From contig JAEKKP010000090.1 in assembly GCA_019510315.1 (NCBI GenBank), positions 1 to 35,597 of the forward strand: a DNA stretch of 35,597 nt. The letters run 5' to 3'. The DNA is from Propionibacteriales bacterium (GTDB lineage: Bacteria; Actinomycetota; Actinomycetes; Propionibacteriales; Nocardioidaceae). Numbering within the stretch: the stretch's first letter is position 1; every line of letters starts with the position of its first letter. The translations under genes were made by a program, and so were the position numbers. The notes below the pieces were generated by a model. It was not told where the DNA came from, did no database searches, and worked only from the letters and a program-made list of their open reading frames with translations. Below are positions 25,580-34,406 of this stretch, piece after piece.

Positions 25580-25607
25580 GTCTGTCTCCTCACCACTGGT
25601 GACAGAC
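25580..25607. promoter_or_regulatory. Inverted repeat upstream of the RibD/DHFR-like gene (candidate operator)
   Basis: GTCTG-tctcc-TCACCA-c-TGGTGA-CAGAC; inner 13-bp palindrome exact. Confidence 0.55.
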
Positions 25608-25626
25608 CATCGATCGAGGAGCACAG

Positions 25627-26271
25627 ATGTCACGCACACGGGTCCACAACTTCGCCATCTCCCTCGACGGTTTCGGCAGCGGCGAGCCGCAGTCGTTCGA
25701 GGCACCGTTCGGTCACGCCGGCGAGCGCCTGCACGAGTGGATGTTCGCCACCCGGTTCTGGGACGCGGACGGCGGCAGCGTCGGTGTCGACCACGCCTTT
25801 GCGGTGCGCCACGGGGATGGTTTCGGCGCCGAGATCATGGGTGCCAACAAGTTCGGTCCTCCGGGATGGCAGGACGACGACGACTGGAAGGGGTGGTGGG
25901 GTCCGAACCCGCCGTTCCACACCCCGACCTTCGTGCTCACCCACCGCCCACGGCCCTCGATCGAGATGGAGGGCGGCACCACCTTCCACTTCCTCGACGC
26001 GTCACCGGCCGAGGCGCTCGAGGTGGCGCGCGCAGCCGCCGACGGTCAGGACGTCCGCCTCGGCGGTGGTGCCAGCGTCATCCGCGACTTCGTCGCCGCC
26101 GGACTCGTCGACCAGCTCCATCTCGTCCAGGTCCCGATCGTGCTCGGCCGCGGCACCCGGGTCTGGGACGGCCTCGAGGCCCTCGAGCAGGACTACGACA
26201 TCGAGGCCGTCTCCTCGCCGAGCGGCGTCACGCACCTGACGTTGACCCGCAAGGTCTCGGCCCAGTCCTAG
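25627..26271 (+). CDS. Dihydrofolate reductase / RibD C-terminal-domain-like protein
   Basis: MSRTRVHNFAISLDGFGSG...VRLGGGASVIRDFVAAGLVDQLHLVQVPIVLGRGTRVWDGL. Confidence 0.92.
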   Translation: MSRTRVHNFAISLDGFGSGEPQSFEAPFGHAGERLHEWMFATRFWDADGGSVGVDHAFAVRHGDGFGAEIMGANKFGPPGWQDDDDWKGWWGPNPPFHTPTFVLTHRPRPSIEMEGGTTFHFLDASPAEALEVARAAADGQDVRLGGGASVIRDFVAAGLVDQLHLVQVPIVLGRGTRVWDGLEALEQDYDIEAVSSPSGVTHLTLTRKVSAQS

Positions 26272-26283
26272 GCGGTGGGCCGC

Positions 26284-27657
26284 TCAGGCCGCCGGACCGT
26301 CGGCCCCCTCGGCAGCGGGCAGCACGTTGTGGTTGAGCGCGAGCACGTTATCGGGGTCGTAGGTGCGCTTGACCGCAGCCAGCCGGGCGTACGTCGCCGC
26401 CGGGTACGCCGCCGCCACGTCCTCGGCCGTCGCCGATCCCTGGAAGTTGACGTAGGTGCCGCTGCCGAGAGCGGCCACCTCGCGCCAGGGTGCGAGCGCC
26501 TGCTCGACATCGGCGTCGCTCACGGTCGCCGGCAGGAACACGGCGCAGACGATCATCGCCTCCGCATCACGGTGGGCGAAGGCCGTGGCCTCCGGCGCCA
26601 CCCGGCCGAAGGCGCCACCGAGGCTGCGCAGTGCGACCGCCGTCGGCGTAGGCATGGCGTGCAGCCGCTCGACGGCGGCGATCACGTCGTCGTCCAGGGC
26701 CGGCACCAGCGTGTTGCGGCCGACCAGCCGGAGGCCGGGCGGGTGCTCGGCGTGCTCCAGTACCTCGGCGTACCGGCGCTCCTCGACCTTCGCGGCGGTC
26801 ACCGTGCCGAGCTCGAGCAGCGGCTCGATCGCGGCGTCGGCGTCGGCCGAGGTCGAGCCCGGCACGCCGGCGTAGCAGACCAGGACCATGGCGGCGGCTG
26901 CCGCTCCCGGGAAGCGGGGCGCGAGGACCAGGGTGCTGGACAGCTCGTCCGGCGCCGCGCGCATCGCGTCGCGCCACCTGACCACCAGGTCGGGCAGGTC
27001 CTCGAGCTGGTAGGTGATCGTGCCGAAGTGGACTCCTGCGACCTCCTGGGCGACGAAGTCGAAGTCGACGACCACCCCGAAGTTGCCGCCGCCGCCGCGC
27101 AGTGCCCAGAACAGGTCGGGATGCTCGTCGGCCGACGCCGTGACCAGCCGGCCGTCGACGGTGACGACGCGTGCCGCCACCAGGTTGTCGATCGCCAGGC
27201 CGTCGCGGCGCACCATCCAGCCGACACCGCCGCCCAGGGTCAGTCCTCCGACGCCGACGTTCTCGGAGTCGCCGGAGGTGAGGCCCCAGCCGTGGGGCTC
27301 CAGGGCAGCCGCCACCGTGCCCCACGTCGCGCCGGCGCCGACGCGGACGATGCGACGGTCGGCGTCGACGACCTCGACGGAGTCCAGGTGAGCGAGGTCG
27401 ATCACCATGCCACCGGTGTTGGTGCCGTGCCCGACGGGGCTGTGTCCGCCGGACCGGACGGACACGGGCAGGCCGTGACGGGTGGCGTGGGCGAGCGCGC
27501 TGCTGACGCCGTCGGCGTCGCGCGGGCGGACGACGAGCGCGGGCGCGCCGGTGGCGAAGAAGACGTTCGCGGCGGCGTCGTACCCGTCGTCTCCGGGTCG
27601 CAGTGCCTCCAGGTTCAGGTCGATCTCGTGCAAGGTCATCGGGTTCTCCTCGGACAT
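26284..27657 (-). CDS. FAD-binding (VAO/berberine-bridge-like) oxidoreductase
   Basis: LPVSVRSGGHSPVGHGTNTGGMVIDLAHLDSVEVVDADRRIVRVGAGATW; GVGGLTLGGGVGWMVRRDGL; C-terminal BBE-like NVLALNHNVLP. The bicovalent Cys position is Val, suggesting only His-linked FAD. Confidence 0.93.
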   Translation of the reverse strand: MSEENPMTLHEIDLNLEALRPGDDGYDAAANVFFATGAPALVVRPRDADGVSSALAHATRHGLPVSVRSGGHSPVGHGTNTGGMVIDLAHLDSVEVVDADRRIVRVGAGATWGTVAAALEPHGWGLTSGDSENVGVGGLTLGGGVGWMVRRDGLAIDNLVAARVVTVDGRLVTASADEHPDLFWALRGGGGNFGVVVDFDFVAQEVAGVHFGTITYQLEDLPDLVVRWRDAMRAAPDELSSTLVLAPRFPGAAAAAMVLVCYAGVPGSTSADADAAIEPLLELGTVTAAKVEERRYAEVLEHAEHPPGLRLVGRNTLVPALDDDVIAAVERLHAMPTPTAVALRSLGGAFGRVAPEATAFAHRDAEAMIVCAVFLPATVSDADVEQALAPWREVAALGSGTYVNFQGSATAEDVAAAYPAATYARLAAVKRTYDPDNVLALNHNVLPAAEGADGPAA

Positions 27658-27717
27658 CGGTTCTGGCTCTCATCCCTCCGACGTACGAGGCGGCCCGAAG
27701 GTGACAGGCTCACCGCA

Positions 27718-28986
27718 TCACTCGACTGCGGGCTCGGCGACCTGCGCGAGGTGACGCTCGGCGGCCCTGGCCGCGGGGTGGATCGCCACCGCCGCCGCGA
27801 GCACGATCGCGGCGATCAGCAGCCATCCCGGCGTGCCCCACTGCATCGCCAGGAACGTGTACGCCGCGGGCGCCCACACCGAGCCCAGCGTGTAGCCGAG
27901 CTGCGTGACGCCTTGGTACTCGCCGCGTCGGGCCGGGTCGGACAGCTCGGCCTGCAGACCCCAGTCACCCGCGGAGTTGAACAGCTCGGCGCCGGTGACG
28001 GTCACGTGACCGACCCAGACGAGCACGATCGTGACCCAGCCGACCGTGTCGTGGGTGACCAGGACGATGCCGCAGGAAAGGACGAAGAAGAACGCGCCGC
28101 GTCGCTGTGCGCGCAGCGAGTCGGCGACCGTGACGACTCCTCGTGCTGCCACGACCTGGAACAGGACGGCGATCACGGTGTTGGTCCCGAAGAGCCAGGC
28201 GAGGAGGACGCGCGGCGCATCGGTCTCCTCGACGAGCCACAGCGGGATCACCACGTTGAGGAGCACCTGGTGGGTGGCGAGCACGCCGTCGAGGATCGAC
28301 ATCGCCACGTAGCCGCGGTTGCGCAGCGCGCTACCACGTCCCTCGGAGTGCGCCACGGTCTCCAGCGGCGACTCGCCGTCGGCATGGTGGGCGACGCGCG
28401 GCAGGCGGGAGACCAGCGTTGCGTTGAGCAGCAGGAGGGTGGCAGTGGCGACCGGCACCATGCGGACCACCGAGTCGCTGTTGGTCGCCAGAGCGACCCC
28501 GGCGAGCAGCGCGCCGAGCGTGTAGCCGACGTTGCGGGCGGCGCGGAAGTACGCGCTGGACGAGACCCGCTCCTCGCGCGGGAACAGGTCGAACCGGTAG
28601 GCATTGCGGGCCGATCGGCTGGTCGTGACGACCAGCTCGAGCGCCACCAGCATTGCCACGAACGTCGCCATGCCGCCGACGGCCAGCCAGACGAGGTACA
28701 GCAGTGCCTCGACCAGCGAGCTGAGCGCCCACACCCGCTTCGCACCGAACCGGTCACTGAGCTTGCCCAGCGGTACGGCGAGCGCGAAGGTCACCACCCC
28801 GGCCGCCGACAGGCCGAGCCCCACCTGCGAGGCCGACAAGCCGACGATCTGGGTGAAGAACACCGCGCTGCCGGTGAGGAACACACCGTCGCCGAACGCC
28901 GAGAGCACCGACTGCACGGAGAGCCTCCGGACGAGAGGCGTGGGGCCGGCCAGCCGGAGCAGTCGAGGTGCCAGAAGAGGCGCCAT
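27718..28986 (-). CDS. MFS transporter (paralogue A)
   Basis: Multi-TM MFS; GKLSDRFGAKRVWALS; VTVTGAELFNSAGDWGLQAELSDPARRGEYQGVTQLGYTLGSVWAPAAYTFLAMQWG. Confidence 0.92.
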   Translation of the reverse strand: MAPLLAPRLLRLAGPTPLVRRLSVQSVLSAFGDGVFLTGSAVFFTQIVGLSASQVGLGLSAAGVVTFALAVPLGKLSDRFGAKRVWALSSLVEALLYLVWLAVGGMATFVAMLVALELVVTTSRSARNAYRFDLFPREERVSSSAYFRAARNVGYTLGALLAGVALATNSDSVVRMVPVATATLLLLNATLVSRLPRVAHHADGESPLETVAHSEGRGSALRNRGYVAMSILDGVLATHQVLLNVVIPLWLVEETDAPRVLLAWLFGTNTVIAVLFQVVAARGVVTVADSLRAQRRGAFFFVLSCGIVLVTHDTVGWVTIVLVWVGHVTVTGAELFNSAGDWGLQAELSDPARRGEYQGVTQLGYTLGSVWAPAAYTFLAMQWGTPGWLLIAAIVLAAAVAIHPAARAAERHLAQVAEPAVE

Positions 28987-30332
28987 CAGGACAGCTCGAG
29001 CTCATGGCTGCCCGGCCCCGGACCGGGACCGCGCGTGGGCTCGGTGGCGAGCTCCTCCTGCTCGACCTCGGCCGGGAAGTTCCGCGCGGCAAAGCCTTCC
29101 GCCAGCCGGATCGACGGACCCATCGCGACGGTCGCGACGACGATGATGCCGGCGATGACGAGCCAGCCCTGCGCCCCCCACGACATCGCGAGGAACGTGT
29201 AGAGCGCCGGAGCCCACATCGAGCCGAGCGTGCGGCTCACGTCCGCGACGCCCTGGTACTCGCCGCGCCGGCGGGGGTCCATCAGCTCGGCCTGGAACGA
29301 CCAGCTCGCGCCGGAGACGAACAGCTCGGCGCCGGTGACGGTGACGTGGCCGAGCCAGACGAGCAGCACGGTGACCAGGCCGGCCGTCGAGTGCGTGACC
29401 ATCGTGATCAGGCACGACGCCACGAAGAACGACGAGGAGATCCACACGTAGCGCATCGCGTCGCGCAGGTTGCGCACCCCCTTGGAGGTGTACGCCGGCA
29501 GGAAGATGCACAGCACGGTGTTGGTCCCGAACAGCCATGCCAGGAGCACGTGCGGCGCGTCGGTCACCTCGACCAGCCACAGCGGGATGACGACGTTGAG
29601 CAGCACCTGGTTGGTCCAGAGCGTGCCGTTGAAGAACGTGACCAGCATCCAGCCCCGGTTGCGCAGCGGTCCGGGTCCCGGTGGTCGTTCGCGGGCCTCG
29701 CCGCTGGCCACCCGCAGGTCATGGGGTGCCTGCGGAAGTCGGGAGATCCACCACGCGGTCACCGTCATCAGCGCCGCGGCGAAGAGCGGCGTCCAGCGCA
29801 CCACCGTGAGGTTGTTGAAGGCGAGGGTGATGCCGCCGAGGATCGCGCCGAGTGTGAAGCCGACGTTGAGCGCGGAGTACATGTAGGCCTGCGTCTCGAT
29901 GCGCTCCTCCGTCGGGAGCGCGTCGAGCACGTAGGACTGGTAGCTGGAGTGGCCCGCGGACGCCGCGAGGGCGAACAGCAGGCCGACAAGGAGGTACTCA
30001 CCGAAGGACCCGACGAACGGCAGCGCGACGAAGCAGGCCGCCCTGCCCCAGGTGGTCAGCGCCCAGATCCGCTTGGGGCCGAACCGGTCGACGAGGCGAC
30101 CGGCCGGGTAGGCCATCAGGAACTCCGCGACGCCGGTGATGGAGAGAGCGAGGCCGACGCGCGCGGCCGACATCCCGACCACCTGGGTGAGGAAGACCGC
30201 GCTGCCGGTGTTGAAAGCACCTTCGCCGGTCGAGAAGAGCATCGACTGTGTCGCCAGCCGGCGTGACATCGGTGTCGGCGGGATGAGCCGTCGGAAGAAC
30301 CCGGGACGCGTGGCCGGGAGATTCGTGCTCAT
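28986..30332 (-). CDS. MFS transporter (paralogue B)
   Basis: GRLVDRFGPKRIWALT; VTVTGAELFVSGASWSFQAELMDPRRRGEYQGVADVSRTLGSMWAPALYTFLAMSWG; ATGA overlap with paralogue A. Confidence 0.92.
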   Translation of the reverse strand: MSTNLPATRPGFFRRLIPPTPMSRRLATQSMLFSTGEGAFNTGSAVFLTQVVGMSAARVGLALSITGVAEFLMAYPAGRLVDRFGPKRIWALTTWGRAACFVALPFVGSFGEYLLVGLLFALAASAGHSSYQSYVLDALPTEERIETQAYMYSALNVGFTLGAILGGITLAFNNLTVVRWTPLFAAALMTVTAWWISRLPQAPHDLRVASGEARERPPGPGPLRNRGWMLVTFFNGTLWTNQVLLNVVIPLWLVEVTDAPHVLLAWLFGTNTVLCIFLPAYTSKGVRNLRDAMRYVWISSSFFVASCLITMVTHSTAGLVTVLLVWLGHVTVTGAELFVSGASWSFQAELMDPRRRGEYQGVADVSRTLGSMWAPALYTFLAMSWGAQGWLVIAGIIVVATVAMGPSIRLAEGFAARNFPAEVEQEELATEPTRGPGPGPGSHELELS

Positions 30333-30369
30333 CGCCGGACATTCTCCGAGGTGGAGCCTGTCGTTGTCG

Positions 30370-31362
30370 TCAGGTTTTCCGCAGCTCCTGCCGTTCGCGC
30401 GACGCCGGAGAGGCAGGTCCCGCGAGGCTCTGCTCGTCCGGGGTCGACAGCGTCAGGACGGCGTCCGCGACCGGCTCGAGCCGTTCGATCTCGGCCTCCA
30501 GCCGCCGCAGTCGTACGGCGACCGACGACTCGTTCTCGTCGCCGACCAGGTCGACCGCCGCGACCACGAAGAACCGCATCGGGCCGACGTACTCGATGTG
30601 CAGGTAGGTGACCCGCTCGACCTCGGGGTGGTGCAGCAACCTGGAGAGGGTCTCGTTCCACATCGCAGCGGGGATCGTCTCGCCGACGAGGAAGTCGTGG
30701 TTGCGGACGATCAGCACGATCGCCACGGCGCCGAGCAGCAGACCCACGGCGATCGCGCCGAGGGCATCCCACACCGAGTGCCCGGTGGCCTGGTGCAGCC
30801 CGATGCCGAGACCGGCGACGAGCAGCCCGCCCAGCGCGGCCAGGTCTTCGAGGAACACTGCGCGGAGGGTGGCGTCGGAGGTCCGGAAGACGTAGCGCAT
30901 CGGCCGCAGGCCGAGGGCCTTGCCGCGGCCGTGCGCCTGTCGGGCCGCCTGCGCGAACGAGATGCCCTCGAAGACGAACGCCATGGCCAGCACCACCCAG
31001 TTGACGGCGTACCTCGGCGCCTCTTCCGGGCCGGCCGTCAGCTGGGTGACGCCGTGCCAGACCGAGAGGGCGCCGCCGGCGACCAACAGCCCGACGGCGG
31101 CGAACATCGACCAGACATAGGTCTCCCGGCCGTGGCCGCGAGGGTGGCTCGCGTCGGCGGGCCGGCCGCCGCGACGCTCGGCCGCGAGGAGGAACAGCTC
31201 GTTGCCCGTGTCGGCCCAGGAGTGCGCGGCTTCGGCGACCATCGAGGCGGACCCGGTGAGGGCTGCCGCCGTCGTCTTCGCCGCCGCGACCAAGGCATTC
31301 GCGGTCAGTGCGACGACGACGGTCAGCAGCCCTGCGTCACCAGTCCGCTCGCGGTCGCCCAA
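30370..31362 (-). CDS. Cation diffusion facilitator family transporter
   Basis: LTVVVALTANALVAAAKTTAAALTGSASMVAEAAHSWADTGNELFLL; CDF core. Start uncertain (TTG at 31362 chosen; ORF track starts at 31503). Confidence 0.87.
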   Translation of the reverse strand: MGDRERTGDAGLLTVVVALTANALVAAAKTTAAALTGSASMVAEAAHSWADTGNELFLLAAERRGGRPADASHPRGHGRETYVWSMFAAVGLLVAGGALSVWHGVTQLTAGPEEAPRYAVNWVVLAMAFVFEGISFAQAARQAHGRGKALGLRPMRYVFRTSDATLRAVFLEDLAALGGLLVAGLGIGLHQATGHSVWDALGAIAVGLLLGAVAIVLIVRNHDFLVGETIPAAMWNETLSRLLHHPEVERVTYLHIEYVGPMRFFVVAAVDLVGDENESSVAVRLRRLEAEIERLEPVADAVLTLSTPDEQSLAGPASPASRERQELRKT

Positions 31363-31372
31363 GGTGCGTCGG

Positions 31373-31897
31373 TCAGGCCGTCGGCCGGATGTGCGGCCGG
31401 CGCATCGTGCGGCGCTCGCGCTTCTGCCAGCCCAGCGAGCTGGGAGCGTCCAGCCCGGCACCGTCGTCGACGCCCACACCGAGGCGGTTGACGAGCTCTC
31501 CACCGAGCCAGCCGGTCACACCGGCGACGGCGACTCCGGCGAAGCTCAGGACGAGCGCTGCGGCGTTCGGGTCCCAGGCGTCCGCGTTGGCGCGGATCAG
31601 CCAGCTGATCGCGAACAGCAGCACCACGACCACGTTGCCGCCGCCGTGCCAGAGGCCGAGACGGCGTGCCCGGGTGCCGGTGGGGATCGCCAGCCAGTCG
31701 AGCAGACCGAAGACGGCGGCGACCAGGCCGCCGATCACACCGGCGGCGATCGCGTACGCCGCGGCGATCGAGAAGTCCCCGTTGCCGGTGATCAGCTCGA
31801 GGATGTCGAAGATCACCGCCGTGGCCAGCAGGCCGAGCGGGAAGACGATCAGCATCGGGTGCACCGGGTGTCCGAGTGCCTTGACCTTGCTCTCCAT
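31373..31897 (-). CDS. DUF2231 membrane protein
   Basis: MESKVKALGHPVHPMLIVFPLGLLATAVIFDILELITGNGDFSIAAAYAIAAGVIGGLVAAVFGLLDWLAIP; start trimmed to ATG 31897. Confidence 0.9.
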   Translation of the reverse strand: MESKVKALGHPVHPMLIVFPLGLLATAVIFDILELITGNGDFSIAAAYAIAAGVIGGLVAAVFGLLDWLAIPTGTRARRLGLWHGGGNVVVVLLFAISWLIRANADAWDPNAAALVLSFAGVAVAGVTGWLGGELVNRLGVGVDDGAGLDAPSSLGWQKRERRTMRRPHIRPTA

Positions 31898-32010
31898 GTC
31901 GATATCCCTTCCTGGGACCCCTTCCGGGCAGAACCGGACGACCGGGGCGACGTCCGTACGCCAGCCGTACCCGCGCGCGAGCGCGGCTAACGGCGATGGG
32001 GACCCGACTC

Positions 32011-32053
32011 TTGACCGCATTGCCGTATCCCTCTATTGTGCTATGCACCTAGA
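32011..32053 (+). promoter_or_regulatory. Sigma70-like promoter with overlapping operator for the gntR-ABC operon
   Basis: TTGACC (32011-32016), 17 nt, TATTGT (32034-32039); GTGC-tat-GCAC (32038-32048) flanked by TCTA and TAGA. Confidence 0.65.
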
Positions 32054-32068
32054 TAAATGGAGGTACGG

Positions 32069-32464
32069 ATGATCGAGTTCCACCTGGACGCCCGGTCGGG
32101 GGTCTCGCCGTACCAGCAGCTCGTGCACCAGGTGCGGCACGCACTTCGGCTCGGCCTGCTGCACGAGGGCGACCAGCTGCCGACCGTGAAGGACGTCGTC
32201 GCCCGCCTGGCGATCAACCCGAACACCGTGCTGAAGGCCTACCGCGAGCTCGAGCACGAGGGCCTCGTGTCGGCCCGTCCGGGTGTCGGGACGTTCGTGA
32301 CCCGCACTCTCGCCGACGACAACCTGGCGGCGCACGGGCCGCTGCGCCGTGAGCTCCAGCGCTGGCTGGCGAAGGCCCGAGGGGCGGGTCTGGACGACCC
32401 GAGCATCGAGGCGCTCTTCGCGACCACGTTTCGTGGTGCGGCCGAGCAGCAGGACATAGCGTGA
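32069..32464 (+). CDS. GntR family (YtrA subfamily) transcriptional regulator
   Basis: MIEFHLDARSGVSPYQQLVHQVRHALRLGLLHEGDQLPTVKDVVARLAINPNTVLKAYRELEHEGLV; GGAGG SD before ATG 32069 (ORF track starts at 32057). Confidence 0.93.
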   Translation: MIEFHLDARSGVSPYQQLVHQVRHALRLGLLHEGDQLPTVKDVVARLAINPNTVLKAYRELEHEGLVSARPGVGTFVTRTLADDNLAAHGPLRRELQRWLAKARGAGLDDPSIEALFATTFRGAAEQQDIA

Positions 32465-33357
32465 ACGCCGTCATCAGCACCGCCGGCCTCGGCAAGCGCT
32501 ATCGCCGCCGCTGGGCGCTCACGGACTGCACGCTCGACGTCCCCGCCGGCAAGGTGGTCGGCCTGGTCGGCCCCAACGGTGCCGGCAAGACCACGCTGCT
32601 GAGCATGGCGGTCGGGATGCTCGCGCCGACGACGGGCACGATCGAGGTGCTCGGCGGACGCCCCGCCTCCGGGCCCGAGCAGTTGGCGAAGGTCGGGTAC
32701 GTCGCCCAGGACACGCCGACGTACACCGGCCTCACCGTCGACGAGCACCTGCGGCTCGGCGCGGCCCTGAACCCCCGCTGGGACGACGCGGTCGCCCGCG
32801 ACCGGATCCGCCGCCTCGGCGTCGATCCGGCCCAGCGGGCCGGCAGGCTGTCCGGCGGGCAGCGCGCCCAGCTCGCGCTCACCCTCGGCATCGCGAAGCG
32901 GCCCGAGCTGCTCGTGCTCGACGAGCCCGTCGCCAGCCTCGACCCCTTGGCCCGCCGCGAGTTCCTGCAGGACCTCATGGAGGCCGTCGCCGAGCACGAG
33001 ATGAGCGTGGTGCTGTCATCGCACCTGGTCTCCGACCTCGAGCGCGTCTGCGACCACCTGATCGTGCTGGTCGACTCGCGAGTGCAGGTCGCCGGCGACA
33101 TCGACGACCTGCTCGCCACGCACCACCGGCTCACTGGGCCCCGACGGGACCCGGAGACCCTGCCGGCGGACCAGCAGGTGATCTCGGCCAGCCACACGGA
33201 CCGGCAGTCCACGCTGCTCGTGCGGACCGAGGCACCCGTGCTCGACCCGGCATGGTCGGTCGACCAGCTCGGCCTGGAGGACCTGGTCCTCGCCTACATG
33301 AGCGGCGCTCGAGACGTCGCTCGCGACGAGCGCCCGGCCTTCGAGGTGCTGTCGTGA
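32461..33357 (+). CDS. ABC transporter ATP-binding protein
   Basis: GTGA overlap; GLVGPNGAGKTTLLSMAVG (Walker A), LSGGQRAQLALTLGIAKRPELLVLDEPVASLDP. Confidence 0.95.
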   Translation: MNAVISTAGLGKRYRRRWALTDCTLDVPAGKVVGLVGPNGAGKTTLLSMAVGMLAPTTGTIEVLGGRPASGPEQLAKVGYVAQDTPTYTGLTVDEHLRLGAALNPRWDDAVARDRIRRLGVDPAQRAGRLSGGQRAQLALTLGIAKRPELLVLDEPVASLDPLARREFLQDLMEAVAEHEMSVVLSSHLVSDLERVCDHLIVLVDSRVQVAGDIDDLLATHHRLTGPRRDPETLPADQQVISASHTDRQSTLLVRTEAPVLDPAWSVDQLGLEDLVLAYMSGARDVARDERPAFEVLS

Positions 33358-34406
33358 TCTGGCTGACCTGGCGGCAGTTCCGGGTCAACGCGCTCGTCGT
33401 CTACGCCGCACTGCTCGCCGTGGTCGCGGCCCTGGCCCTCACCGGTCCGCACCTCGCCGACGTCTACGACCAGAGCGCGAGCACCTTCCTCGACTGGATC
33501 GCGACCCGGAGGCTCGACCAGTCCCTGTACGTCGTCGGCACCGTCGGCGGCTTCGTCGTGCCCGCCCTCATCGGGGCGTTCTGGGGTGCGCCGATGATCG
33601 CCCGCGAGCTCGAGGCCGGGACGCACCGGCTGGCGTGGTCGCAGACCGTGACCCGCGACCGCTGGCTGGCGACCAAGCTGGGGCTCGGCCTCGTCGGCGC
33701 CTCGACCGCGGGCGCCGTCCTGGGCCTGGCGACCACCTGGTGGGCACACCCGGTCGACAAGGCGGTGGGCGCACGGACCGACTCGGACGTGAGCAGCATC
33801 TTCCAGGTCGCGCGGCTCTCGCCGCAGCTGTTCGCCTCGCGGGGCGTCGCGCCGATCGGCTACGCCGCGCTCGCGTTCGTCATCGGCGTCCTGGCCGGCG
33901 CAGTCATCCGGCGCACGGTGCCCGCCATGGCGGTCACCCTGGCGGCGTACGTCGTGATCCAGATCGTGATGCCGAACTTCGTCCGACCGCACCTCGCGAC
34001 GCCCGTCGACACCAGCACCAAGATCGCTGCAGGCTCGATCCACGGGATCATGGGACGCGGGCCGGACGGTCCGATCGAGCGGATCGACGTCGGCTCGGCC
34101 CATCCCGGCGCGTGGGTGCTCACCAACCAGACGGTGGATGCCAATGGTGCGACGGTGCACAGCTTCGGCAAGTGGGTGACAGACTGCCTGGGTCCTCCGC
34201 CCGGCACGGACAAGGGCTCGCAGACGGACGCCGCCCAGAAGCAGGCCTGCTACGACCGCCTCGCCAGCGAGGGCTACCGGCAGCACCTGAGCTACCAGCC
34301 GGCCGGCAGCTACTGGGCCCTGCAGTGGCGCGAGACCGGGGTGCTGCTCGCCGGCGCGGCACTGCTGTGCGGCGCGTGCTTCTGGCGCGTGCGGCGGCTG
34401 TCGTGA
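33354..34406 (+). CDS. ABC transporter permease (paralogue 1)
   Basis: GTG at 33354 in GTGA overlap; VIWLTWRQFRVNALVVYAALLAVVAALALTGPHLADVY...ALIGAFWGAPMIARELEAGTHRLAWSQTVTRDRW. Confidence 0.9.
   Translation: MIWLTWRQFRVNALVVYAALLAVVAALALTGPHLADVYDQSASTFLDWIATRRLDQSLYVVGTVGGFVVPALIGAFWGAPMIARELEAGTHRLAWSQTVTRDRWLATKLGLGLVGASTAGAVLGLATTWWAHPVDKAVGARTDSDVSSIFQVARLSPQLFASRGVAPIGYAALAFVIGVLAGAVIRRTVPAMAVTLAAYVVIQIVMPNFVRPHLATPVDTSTKIAAGSIHGIMGRGPDGPIERIDVGSAHPGAWVLTNQTVDANGATVHSFGKWVTDCLGPPPGTDKGSQTDAAQKQACYDRLASEGYRQHLSYQPAGSYWALQWRETGVLLAGAALLCGACFWRVRRLS

Noticed and set aside
26275-29202. 975-aa + strand ORF
   Set aside because: Antisense to the FAD oxidoreductase and MFS genes; compositionally a shadow frame, no recognisable domain.
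30336-30375. ggtggagcctgtcgttgtcgtcagg between MFS and CDF genes as another REP copy
   Set aside because: Only about a dozen matching bases with an internal deletion and no complementary arm; too weak to call.
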